Assembly (NCBI GenBank): GCA_933228895.1
Contig: OW121849.1
Location: 36,364,354 to 36,428,353, forward strand
DNA: 64,000 bases
Origin: Platycnemis pennipes
Taxonomy: Eukaryota; Arthropoda; Insecta; Odonata; Platycnemididae
Direction of reading: 5' to 3'
Shown in pieces: positions 30,710 through 40,815 of the stretch. Each line of letters begins with the position of its first letter. Position 1 is the stretch's first letter. Under the pieces are notes generated by a model. It was not told where the DNA came from. It did no database searches and was given only the letters and a program-made list of their open reading frames with translations. Made by a program: the position numbers and the translations under genes.

Positions 30710-31960
30710 TATAAGTGCATGCAGAAAAAAATCCTTCGGGTTGAAAAGTGTTTTTTAAGCTTTGAGGAAGTCGGAGGTCTTGGGTTGAAATATGTGAGGT
30801 CTTTATACGCATCAAGACCTAACTTGTGTTTTTTTGGTACCAGTTCTCTCTGACAAAACCACAGGAAATAAAGGAAAATTAAGTTGAGGGACTCAGGCGT
30901 GACTTCGTGGAGGGGCAATATCATGACTATCCAGAATAAACAATGTAACTTCCACAGTATTTTATTATACATTAGTAAAACTAGATTCGCCTTAACGGCA
31001 TCATTAGATACATGTGAAAAACTATAAAATCTGGTGCTATATATGCCCGTATTTGATGCTACGTCAGGGAAATAAGGGGTGGAGGGAAGGAAGAGGTGGC
31101 CTAACGAAGTGGAGGGTAAGTTCTGAGGGGGTGGGGGTGATGGTGGCCATAGGAGGTTGAACAGGGGGGAATGCATAGGGTAAAGTTTGTCATTGGCCTA
31201 TTTAATATTCTATGGTGTGTGATCTCCAGCTGTTCCAAGGCGTCGAGTCTCTTTCCCTTTTTCTCCACTTGTAGCGGCTCGGGCATGAAATCAATACAAT
31301 GCCCCTGTTCGATCAGGTGCTACGAGAAGTGTGATTTATTTGACTAGGAATGAATAAACCATCAACGGTGTTCGTTGGCTCTGGTTTTCAAATTTCTCCT
31401 TGATTGACCAATTGTGCAAATGGCGTCAATGTCCTTGCACTTCAATTTTTCACCCCTCAATGTTGCAAGGAATCTTTCTTGTCCTCGTGTGTTTCCTAAA
31501 TTGATTTTAAGAGTATCTATATTATTGTGGAACGCAGCTCTGAGCACATAACCGGGGAAAAGCTTTGCTATTTTTGGGGGATATACGATTGAGGTAGCGG
31601 ATTTGGAGCTATCGGAATTTTTTCTCTCTGTCTGAGAGATGGCCTGTGAAAGAACTCGTGTCCATTTTTGGTGCGTTTGGAATTGCATAATCACATTCAC
31701 CAGGTGCACATTCCAACTGGTTCTACGCAGTCTCTTTAACCCAGTGTTAAACTCTCAGCAATCTATTCAAGATGAAAATGATGCTCACTCAACCACACAG
31801 CAAATATTTTTAAATTTCAATGCTCGGTGTCTGTTTTTCCTGTTATCGGTTACTTATATCATAATTTTAATGTCATATAACCTGGTTTTTATGGAATGTA
31901 CTGAATATTAGAATGTAGATGTGCCCCTAAATGTGATTGTATATATTGCCATCCTTCCTT
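30710..31960 (-). mobile_element. Second Penelope-like element remnant (linker, GIY-YIG, 3' end)
   Basis: Minus strand: VYPPKIAKLFPGYVLRAAFH and NNIDTLKINLGN (RT-to-endonuclease linker, 31570-31480), then LKCKDIDAICTIGQSRRNLK and TRANEHR (GIY-YIG domain with the PLE-type C-x2-C before A.yiGQt.R.l..R..EH, 31450-31360). After a gap follow HLIEQGHCIDFMPEPLQ, KKGKRLDALEQLEITHH (31330-31200). The 3' UTR at about 31010-30973 contains a hammerhead-like core. Compared with the PLE at 2.2-3.3 kb the linker and endonuclease differ clearly, so this is another PLE family. Confidence 0.8.
30973..31010 (-). ncRNA. Degraded hammerhead-ribozyme-like motif in the PLE 3' region
   Basis: The minus strand reads tctaatgatgccgttaaggc gaatctagttttac. 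Against the minimal type-I hammerhead core CUGAUGA-stem II-GAAAC-loop-GUH, this has CUAAUGA, a gcc/ggc stem II with a guuaa loop, GAAUC, ua, GUU. There are two substitutions in invariant positions, so it should be inactive. Active minimal hammerheads are known from Penelope-like elements, which is why the match is credible. Confidence 0.55.
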
Positions 31961-32215
31961 GTTAACAGGAATTCTTTATTAGCTCATAAGAATGTGGGTA
32001 TTTTTATTTTTGCGTGATCTCGTGGTCAAGTTAATCGTAAGGTTGGATCGCAGCATCTTTCCCATGTGTCATTTCTGCTGAAAATAATCATTAGCACATA
32101 TAACTTATGACCCGCTCTTCAGACTCACATGTTATATCTGAAAGCCATAGTTATAGTAATGTTTTTCTTTATTTTAGTTAAGTTATTATTCTAAAATATT
32201 GGAAGAAGTTCTTTA
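31961..32215. other. Unassigned AT-rich spacer
   Basis: Nothing identifiable between the PLE remnant and the RTE-like RT fragment. Confidence 0.4.
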
Positions 32216-32219
32216 ATTC

Positions 32220-32890
32220 TTGATTTCCCTTTGGCAATTTCCTTAATCTTTCTTGTCTTTACTCTCTTTAATAACTATAACTCCAAGGTATTCATAGTGG
32301 TTGACAATATTCATTTCCCACTTTTCAGACCCATTTCTTTTCCTGCCTCACCGAATACCAAGTACTGCGTTTTGGATATATTTACTGCCAGTTAACATTC
32401 ATTATGTTTTTCTGATAGTTTATTTATCATGTTTCCATTCATTCGTAATCTTCTGAAATGACTAATTGACGACTCACACAGAGGTTCGTTAGTATGCTTA
32501 GAACATCCACCCTTATCCCCATCGGATTGCCTTTACTCCTCCAATGTTTTTAAACAGTACGAAGGTAGACTTTAAACAAACTAAGGGTGTGACAAAATTC
32601 TTTTTTAACAAATTTTGGTAGTGCGAGTGGAACAGAAATTGGTTTCCAATATATATGACCACTTGCGTATTTCTTTGTAAATATTTTATGGCATTTGTGT
32701 ACTTCATATTCACACTAACTTCCTCCATAACTGTCCATAATTTACAAAGGTGAACAAAATCGAATGCCTTTTTCAGAGCGATGAATGTGACATGGAGTTC
32801 CCTAGCTTTTAAAAGTTTTTTCTTCACTAAATGCATCAAAGTAAATATTTTATCCACACATGATCGACCCATATCTAAAACCAATTTTTT
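32220..32890 (-). mobile_element. RTE-like LINE reverse-transcriptase fragment
   Basis: The minus frame at 32884-32513 reads GRSCVDKIFTLMHLVKKKLL, then ELHVTFIALKKAFDFVHLCK (palm motif A; family FIDLEKAFDsV, first Asp replaced by Ala here). Further downstream in other frames is LAVNISKTQYLVFGEAG (about 32390), the post-motif-C block. The pattern (GRSciDnif.L.q..eK......lh..FiDleKAFD) belongs to the same type of LINE as the tails at 4.1 and 35.1 kb. Both catalytic regions are damaged. Confidence 0.75.
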
Positions 32891-33665
32891 CTTCTAACTC
32901 TAGCGCTTACATCTCTATTACAGCTTTCAAGATTCTTCGATACACTCCTGCTACTGATGATGTTACCCTCATTCCCTAATCTGATCAATTTTGCATCAGC
33001 TCTACATAAATAACGTTTTTACATACATTATCCCTCTTATTTCCACATTCGTTTCTTTTTATTTCTTAAATATGAAATTAATATAAGAAAGCCTAAGACT
33101 TTTTTCCATTAAGCATTTATCAAATGCTTGGGTTTTTTGTCTTTAATGACTGGTTCATATTTATATCCATCAGTGCTTGGGGAATCTTTGTCAAACCCTT
33201 TTCGTGACCTTGCTTTTATGTCATTGCTCAATATTTTCTTGATTTTCAATTCCATTACAGGGCGAATGTGTGCTATTTTTAATGTTGTTAGCTCAAGAGC
33301 CTTGAGGATATGTAAATTGGCTTCCATTTGGCTTTGTTGGTTACAATCTCCCTTGGCAATTTCATTTTTTAGCCGTGAAATCGGCAGTAAAGTTACTTGG
33401 TTATATGATTATTTTCTCGTCGATAATTCATGCCTAATGAGGAGAACCCCCATCACACACCCTTCTCAAGGTTTTCTGAGTATACAGTAGAGGTACATTT
33501 CACCGAATTAGTTAGACAGAACTATGCTTTTATTTAATTTCATCCATTTATCGAGTGTTGGTATATAGTGTTTACTACATACCCATCCACAAAATATATT
33601 GAAAGTGAATATTAGTCCATGCATGCTCTCACTAGACAGGCAATATATCACGCTAATGATGTGGT
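32891..33665. other. Mostly unassigned sequence; upstream edge may be RTE-like RT
   Basis: Minus-strand traces at 32900-33000 (VAGVYRRILKAVIEM) may continue the RT upstream. Beyond 33010 nothing is recognised. The 120-codon plus frame at 33128-33490 is Leu/Ser-rich, without motifs. Confidence 0.4.
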
Positions 33666-33667
33666 CT

Positions 33668-34110
33668 ATAAAGGTTGCATCTACATCCTCGCCATACCCT
33701 GCAAGCCACCACGAGGGTGTGGAGCAGGGGGTTAAGATCACGAAACATACACTTTTGACATGCAACTACATGGAAACATGTTTGATAATAGGGTCACATG
33801 CAACTAGTTGGTTAGTATTTTCATTATAATAATGAGATCATTGAGTACAATGGCATTTATTTTCATATATATGCAACTGTATATACTAATACCATATAAC
33901 TATAAATGTTAATACACGCATCATGCACTACACACACTACTCTTACAATATTTCACCCACTTATCCCTTTGCTATGCTGCCTATCATATTCTCTAATGGT
34001 TCGTGAGAAAAGTGACATTTTAAATCTATTGTTGTGACGATATATCTCTCTAGTGTCATTTATCTGATCAAATCTAGCATAATACGCAAGTGCTTAGATT
34101 TTTGTTTTGA
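33668..34110 (-). mobile_element. LINE-A copy 7: RT tail end, 3' UTR and terminus
   Basis: The minus strand from 34110 reads ARFDQINDTREIYRHNNRFK, then MSLFSRTIREYDRQHSKGI. This is the end of the CR1/L2 RT tail (R.d.i...r.iy.r..RfrnSfFPRTIreyNr). A 3' UTR then leads to the stem-loop (plus strand ccctgcaagccaccacgagg gtgtgg) and gcatctacatcc tail at 33668. It supplies the SFFPRTI-equivalent block missing from the 12.3 kb copy. The UTR portion aligns with the 34838 copy (cttttgac, acatgcaactacttggttag). Confidence 0.85.
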
Positions 34111-34320
34111 TTTTCTGCAGGAAATGTTATCGATACTTTGACCTACGATAATTATTCCCAACCTAATTCTTCTGTTAATTCTGATACGATACTAAAACTA
34201 TCCAATTTAATTGCGTAGAGGTAGGCATTTTTTAGGCAAGGGAAGAATGTAATTAGGAATGCAACTGATTTCAATGTACATTACGTTATAAAATTGAAAA
34301 AAAACATTCTTGCCCTTTAG

Positions 34321-34640
34321 AGTGGAGAAAAACCCTGCCAGACGTGACCCAGCCGCCGTCTCCTGTACTGTCTTGATGATGTTCCTGTTGGACTCGCCGC
34401 AGTCTTCTTTCTACTACCACCCCCGCGCCCTGGGAGTTGAAGCTCCTATCCCCCAGACCTTCGGCTGTACACGAATTCAACCACGAGAACAACTTCGATG
34501 GACGCCTGATCAAAGGCACCAACCTCGGGTTCCGTCACAGCGGCGGAGGCACCACGGTGTTGCCGATTCCAGATCAGCTCATCACGACGCGGGAGCCCCC
34601 TGTGCAGTTCGCTTTCATCCTGGGCCGTGGGAACTGATTA
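34321..34640 (+). CDS. GC-rich candidate terminal exon, frame-disrupted; product unknown
   Basis: A textbook 3' splice site (cattcttgccctttag) ends at 34320. The sequence that follows has strongly G/C-biased third positions, unlike its AT-rich flanks. In one frame (from 34322) it reads VEKNPARRDPAAVSCTVLMM, FLLDSPQSSFYYHPRALGVE, APIPQTFG. From about 34440 the coding-like composition switches by one base to AVHEFNHENNFDGRLIKGTN, LGFRHSGGGTTVLPIPDQLI, TTREPPVQFAFILGRGN, with a stop at 34635-34637. I do not recognise the family. It could be the last exon of a real gene with a frameshift (pseudogene or sequence error), or a captured gene fragment. No AATAAA is seen nearby. Confidence 0.45.
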
Positions 34641-34837
34641 TATGTATGATCGTCATCTGTGAGACTAATGAGACATAACCGTCGGATCTCATCCATATTA
34701 GTACTCGGTGAGTTCTGCTACCTACCTTCCTTTTTCTTGGCAAAATGTAATTTTCACGGTTGGTGACCAACACACCTCTTCCGGCGACAAGCAGTGGCAA
34801 TCAAATTCATCAGGTATAATCACAGAACAGGTAGGTA

Positions 34838-34992
34838 CATCTACATCTACGCAATAACCTGCAAGTCACAGCGATTGTGTGTGGCAGGGGATGAAGATAA
34901 CAAACATGCACTTTTGACTTTCAACTAGGCTACTGCTTCGAAACATGTTACATGATAAGGTTACATGCAGCTACTTGGTTAGTATCTACATA
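34838..34992 (-). mobile_element. LINE-A copy 8: truncated 3' end
   Basis: The plus strand reads acatctacatctacgcaata, acctgcaagtcacagcgatt, gtgtgtggcaggggatgaag, ataacaaacatgcac, then cttttgactttcaactaggc and ggttacatgcagctacttgg. The terminus and UTR match the 33668 copy over about 150 bases. The stem-loop has two substitutions in its upper stem. Confidence 0.8.
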
Positions 34993-35034
34993 GACTTCGT
35001 TGTCCTTCCTTCCTTGCAAAGTTTTCAGCTGACA

Positions 35035-35185
35035 TATTTTTTCTCCTAATTTTCTCAGGACTTTCTCGTTTACCACTTAGTCTATCCGTTGTATCTTCTT
35101 CATTTTTCTGAGGTACCACACTTCAAATGCTCCAGCCTTGTCCTCTCTGAAACTATTATTTTCCATACCTACTGTTGCAGTGAAA
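35035..35185 (-). mobile_element. RTE-like LINE fragment
   Basis: Read on the minus strand across frame changes, the sequence gives SERTRLEHLKCG, SEK-RRYNG, NEKVLRKLGEK. It aligns with EKERVEAFEMWCYRRMMKIK and SYEEVLRRVGEKRSLL at 4.2-4.3 kb. It is shorter and more decayed than that copy. Confidence 0.55.
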
Positions 35186-36900
35186 TTAAGATCCATTGAA
35201 ATGTTTCCGTGCATATACCTTTGTATTTACATATGTAAGTAGATTCTTCTTTTGGTAACATTTTGATTTTGCATAATGGTGATATAATTTTTTTTTAATT
35301 TTATGTGGCAGGAAGTCCACGTATGGGATGCGCAAAAAAAGTTTTGAATATTTAAAAAATCCTCCCGCAAATACCCATCAACAGATGAGGTCGAAGTTTT
35401 ATAAGGGGCTCGCACTAAGACTGTATGAGAAGGCGTATTTATTTTATATAGGGAAGGCGTATACAGTAGTCATCTTAGGTAACACTTCCATTTTCGGGTT
35501 CATTCATTATCTTCTCAGACCTCTTGCCACATTTTACACATTTGATGTCATGGTAGAGATAAGGTTCTTGTGGTTGGAATGTATGATATTGGATAGGAAA
35601 TCCAGTCTTCATAGAAGTGTACTGTGGGGTAACGGTCTTCGTTTATCGTAGTTCTGGCTTAAACTGAGATGGATACCTGTATTATTTCCCTCCTTCCTCC
35701 GACAGGGCAGGACTTCCCTCACTGTCACGTCATTCCGCATCTCATCACTTCCTGACACCAATATGCACTTCGCCCCTTCTCGTGAATTCCTTCGGAAGGA
35801 TCGCTTTCTCCCACTTAGCGAGCACTTCTTCATTCATCTTCCACTCCATCCACCTTTTCATTCCTCATCCTCGTCTCAGAAACTAGTCCGTCATTGTCGC
35901 TCTCCTTGTATCTTCCATATTTTGGTCACATTATTAGAAATCACGTTGAAGTCTTAAGGGTTATTTAATTTTTATACAGCTCAGAGGAATAATGAACGCT
36001 AAAATTTTCAAAGAAACATGTTTTCTACAGCCAATAGTTATTGAAGTTTTCTTACAATTCCGTATCCAGCTGAAAAACTCATTGCATTGAGGAGAGTTCT
36101 TCAGTAAAGGATATTGGTCAATGTTTGCCTTCATATAATCAATTTTCTGAAAAAAATCAAAGTTCCGGTTTCTCTTCGTACTTTCTTGTTGCCCGACGAC
36201 GGTTTTAGCAACTGATTTCTTTTGCGGGTAGAAGCGATGCGTTAATCGCTTAGTCATATTTATTTTCCCAAACCTAACAGTGTACATATAGAGGAAAAAT
36301 TTCCTCTAATTTTCATCCAGGTCATGGACAACGTTTTTGGTAAACTAATCACTTTACTCACTCAACTCCCTGAGGATGATGAACAAGTGGTTCATCTAAA
36401 TATCGCCTATGGAAGGCCTAACCAGGCGGAGAAACTGAGTGAACTTTACCTAGATTATTCGGCGTAAAATGCGAGTACGCAATCATGTATAGATATGTAT
36501 CTAATATCACAACATTAGCTTGTGTCTTGAGATTAGTGATTTTGAGTTTACATTCAATCCGTTTGAAGCGTTGGTAGGATTCCTGCTCTTTTGCACGGAA
36601 GCTTCATTATCCGACATTGGCCTTAAATTTAGAGGAATTTTCCAAACTTGCATGGGCAGAATAGTTATTGATAATAATCTAATAGTTACAGATTAAATTA
36701 GTAACTTCCATTAAAGAATAGAATAGAATTTTCAACAGAAAACATAGTTGTGTAGTTATAATCTCTAAAAATGATATAAAGAGTGTGATTGTGTACTAAG
36801 CTGTCAGTGATATTGGCTATTTTAATCGCTGTTCGTACGTTCTTCTTGTTGAACTCGGTCGGTGTGGGAGCTGTCGTCTGGGAGTACATGGTTGTGCAAT
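35186..36900. other. Unassigned sequence
   Basis: Open frames at 35328-35651 (107 codons, plus) and 35961-36287 (108 codons, minus) have no recognisable motif. No named repeats were identified. Confidence 0.4.
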
Positions 36901-36904
36901 GGGT

Positions 36905-37190
36905 AGGGCTGTACGTAATGCTGTTTTAAATACCGTACTACGATATGAACATGATATTGCAGAAGCGTCGATATATCGGCCTCGTGACAAGAATTGGAAA
37001 TATCGTAATATTGTCATATCGAGACATAGTCATATCAGAAAATCGTTATGTCGACATACTGGGATATCGTCATATCGAGATATCGTTACATTGGGATATC
37101 GTCATATCGGTTGATATCGGGTTTGGAAATATTGAGTTAGCTACTGTTTTAAAAGCGTGTCGTGATATCAAGTGTATATCGAATATCTCA
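36905..37190. repeat. GATATCG-rich degenerate repeat, copy 2 (hAT-like end?)
   Basis: It opens tagggctgtacgtaatgctg ttttaaataccgtactacga tatgaac, homologous to 24690-24740. It then carries a run of degenerate units such as gatatcgtcatatcgagata and tcgttacattgggatatcgt. Several 60-90 codon frames across it are by-products of the repeats. Orientation is the same as copy 1. Confidence 0.65.
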
Positions 37191-39330
37191 CACGATATAT
37201 ATTGGTGTCGCAAAGCCGAAGTATATTGAATTATACGAGGAGATTTGAATACCTGCAAAGAAAGACATAATAATGAATACAGTTCAGAGGCATTACCGGA
37301 AAACATATTTTTTCGGAAATATATCCGTCTAAGGCAATTTTCTTGAGCATATTTTGATATTTTCGGTTCCTTATGCAACACCTTTTTTTCGAATATAATT
37401 GAAAAGTAATTCTTATTCGTAGTGGAAAATAGTTTCGGTAAGGTAAAACTGCAAATAGTTCTCGTTATATTTTCCCCCCGAGTACAGGATGTATGAGAGG
37501 AAAAGTTCTAAGTGGCAGGGAAAAAACTAGACTGCAGTGTGCCTGTGATATTAACATAGAAAAAGTGCATCAAGAAAACTGAAGAATGTATGAAACGCCG
37601 GCTCACTGAAGGAAGATGGTGCAGGATAAGCGAAATAGGAGAACTACGTGGGTAGACCAGGAATGAGCCACGTGAATTACATTATGTCAGGCATGACGGG
37701 AATGTGTTCCAAGAGTGTATTGATCTTGCATGCAAAGTCGGTTTACCTATTTAGCATAGGAATTATTCAGAAAATCAAGCGATTCAATATTCATCCGATC
37801 AGTCTAAGATATAAATATGAATATTTATTAACTCTTGGCTGGATACTGTTGACTTGAATTTCACTTATAATAGCGTTTTAAAACTTTCCATCAAGTTTAA
37901 GATAATTTTATGACGCTGGAGTTTCCAGATGTAAGTCAAAATCCGTTATGCTCCTCTTAGCGCGGAGATACAACGAACGGACGTGACATATTTGGCGTCA
38001 GCGTGCATTGATAAATAGCGAGAGAGCACGCTTGGGCGTTGGCCGCCGTAGCAGTTCACTCCTCTCGCGCTATAAAAAAGTAATACGGCATTAGCCAGCG
38101 AATTAATTACCTTCAAAACTGCGCCTATAGAGGTCGCAATCTTCCTCTTTTATATTCCTAGCCGCAGGAGCTCGCGAATTTTTTCGTTACGGGTCAACCT
38201 GCTGCTTTTTCGCCTGGAACGGAGTAATTATTTTAATAGGTTTCTTGGAGGTCGCGCATTCACAATGGAACGGAAAAAGGAAGGGAAAAATGTAGAGACA
38301 GTACGGAGTAGGTAGCGGAATAATGGAAGTATAATCTTCCTAGCTGGGCGCCAGCTTCTCAGAAGCTTTCGGTCCGCCTGGTAGAGACAAAGGTACTATG
38401 TTGAAAAAAATAATTTCCGGGAAAAGCAAGGAATTTTCATGGCCAGGAGCGCCCCAAATCCTCCACCAGTCGTAAAATTGGAATAAAAATAGGACCAAGA
38501 GCATTAAGACCAAAGGTCCCCACGCATCTTTGCTGAAAAGATGGTAAAATTGTTGATTTTGGTAATATTTTTGCAGGTCACAGGAAAATGGAATAAGTAG
38601 AGAGAACATCACAGAGTTGAGGTGTGGTTCCCGGATATGTAGTTTTAGGTGGAAACTTGATCCTCCCTGCCTGACTCGCTGAGTTCGATTCCCAATTTCT
38701 CCAACTACTTTAGGTAGAATGAAAATATTCTTTTAATAGCATTATATTACGAATAAAATTTGAGAGAAATATCTTTTGTATGTATTGCTTGTCGACTTCT
38801 CTCAACTGTCATATTCTATCAGCATCTATGATCAGCTATGATATATTGTATTTACCAGAATTTGAAATACTCTATTCAAGGAAATGATAATGTATAACCG
38901 AGCAAGCAAAATTTATTCGCATTTGCTAATGAGTGGTGTTGTTTATTTTTAAACGCATTTCGACGTGTTTGTCCATTTGAACAATCAATCATATATGTAT
39001 AATCCAAATGCTAACATTATACGTGTGCATTTTGATTATACAAATATATTGCCACTTTTCAGCTGTGTTTATTTGAATTCTGTTTATATTCTTGCCTTAT
39101 GTTTATTGAATCTTAATGGAGTCAAGAACTGGAATTTTCAGGTAGTTAAAGTAATTAATCCTATCAAGTCTTCAGATAGCCCCGTTTGGGATAAATATCT
39201 TAGCTTTGTGCATATCTAGTATATAGCTAACTGAAATCGAAGCTTGAAGCACCTTTTATAATCTTCATAACATATCTCGGCCATATTTTCTGTATCATAT
39301 GTAATATTTGACCCTAAGGTGGTTTGTCAC
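37191..39330. other. Unassigned sequence
   Basis: A slightly GC-richer patch at 37960-38250 includes gcgagagagcacgcttgggc gttggccgcc and cgctataaaaaagtaatacg, which could be promoter-like, but no transcript structure follows. A box-B-like ttcgattcccaa occurs at about 38682. Nothing else is supported. Confidence 0.35.
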
Positions 39331-39662
39331 GGGGGATCGGGTTGGTGTTGTGGCTAGAGTACTGGCCTCCTATTCCGAGGGTCCGGGTTTGATTTAATGG
39401 CGGATTTTTCTTTGGAAAATCGGTCCCCACTTGAGTGCCTAGTGGAGGGCATTTCAAGTTCAGTACTCCGTCCGTCGGATGGGACGGTAAGCCGTGGTAC
39501 CCTTGGCGCCTTTCGTTAAGAGTAGGTTAATGCCGACGCCGGGTTTCTCTCCTCCCTTCCTCCGTTCCCTAAAAACTCCTACCCATTTATCCACGTATCC
39601 TATAAGGCGCAAATGACCTCAGCTGTCGGTCGCCTCCCCTAAATAACAAACCAACCAACCAG
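39331..39662 (+). mobile_element. SINE-B copy 1 (tRNA-derived, AACC tail)
   Basis: Box A-like gttgtggctagagtactgg and box B-like gtccgggtttgatttaat sit at tRNA spacing at the start. The body contains gggacggtaagccgtggtac, ccttggcgcctttcgttaag, agtaggttaatgccgacgcc, ending in aacaaaccaaccaaccag. The flanks ggtttgtcac (39321-39330) and tgtttgtcat (39664-39673) are a plausible target-site duplication with two mismatches. The head lacks a tRNA acceptor stem, so it is not a tRNA gene. Confidence 0.85.
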
Positions 39663-40765
39663 TTGTTTGTCATTTCGACCTGGAGGTGCCCCCAGGTTGA
39701 GGGGATGAAACTTGTTAAATGAACAACCAACGAGACGTAAAATCCCGAAAATACTGTGAATCTATCAACTTTGTATTTGCTGATGCATTCTGGTGAGTCA
39801 TTTTTAAAAATAACTATCACACATTTTTGGGTGTAAATTCCTTTAATAGTACCAAGTTGGAGACATCCATTCCATTATTAGTGATTTCCAGTTTTCATCG
39901 CTACCCACTTCGGATACAAAATTGAATCATCGGAAAAAGACAATATTTTCTACCTACCGCGGTACATACGTCATTCGAACAAAAAATAAATGGAAGGGGT
40001 TGGTAAATTGCACTTCCTAGCGGAATGCCCGATGGAACTGGTACGTTGTTGGATATAAGAATGACCCCTTACTGATCCTTTGCACGCGCACCCATGTAAA
40101 CTATTTAGTAAAAATTTGATGCTTTAATTTTTATTTAAGTTTTCTAACATTTCTATGAAGAAATATATCAAACAACTTTTAAAATTAGTAATTTTGCATA
40201 CATATTTCACATCATCCACATCCACATAATTTTCCCTGAACCTAAAATATAGCTGTGTAAGAATTAATCAAAATCTTGCAGGATCCTTTAGTAGTCCACG
40301 TCAGCTGTTTCATATCAGTTATTGATTTAATGGCCCCATAAACGAAACGACAAGTTCATGTGTAAATATGTTGTGTGTAAATTATAAGAGGATAAACTGG
40401 AAATCATTAGGTCCTTCCCTCCCACCTCTCTTACATATGAGTAATGCATATTAGTTTTATCCCTTACCGTGGATACTGCGTGATCTCTATGGGTTTAATA
40501 TATATTAGTTTAAAATTAGGCGCTTTAACAGAGAACTTTTATGAAGAACGGGTACAAAAGCATTATATTTGACTTGCCAGGTAGTTAGTGGTGAGAACCA
40601 GAGAATCCGCCCACATTTTCGTTTCTAAGGCATGGGAGTATCCAGGACTCAATCTGTAACATTGAGAGTCCCCATTGGTCACCTTTTCCTCCCCACCACC
40701 TTTCTCTTCCCCCCACCCTTCTCCCTTTCCACCCCCTCACTCTCCGCGGAGAACATAACTCTCTC
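39663..40765. other. Unassigned sequence
   Basis: No coding or named repeat is seen. The last 100 bases (40680-40765) are C-rich and precede the PLE-like motif at 40771. Confidence 0.4.
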
Positions 40766-40770
40766 CGAAT

Positions 40771-40815
40771 CGAGAATGGCGCCATGAGCGTCGAAACGTC
40801 TCCTAGTTTACTTTG
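40771..40815 (+). repeat. PLE-like terminal motif
   Basis: cgagaatggcgccatgagcg tcgaaacgtctcctagttta c. A GATGGCGCC...GCGTCGAAACGTC phrase of this type is typical of PLE or related retroelement ends and occupies the position of the hammerhead 3' core (GAAAC-GTC). Here the 5' core reads gagaatg, so no active ribozyme is expected. No coding part of the element is nearby. Confidence 0.4.

Noticed and set aside
38640..38700. tRNA-like box B (gagttcgattcccaa)
   Set aside because: No matching box A at the right spacing and no second copy; possibly a very old SINE head but not supportable.
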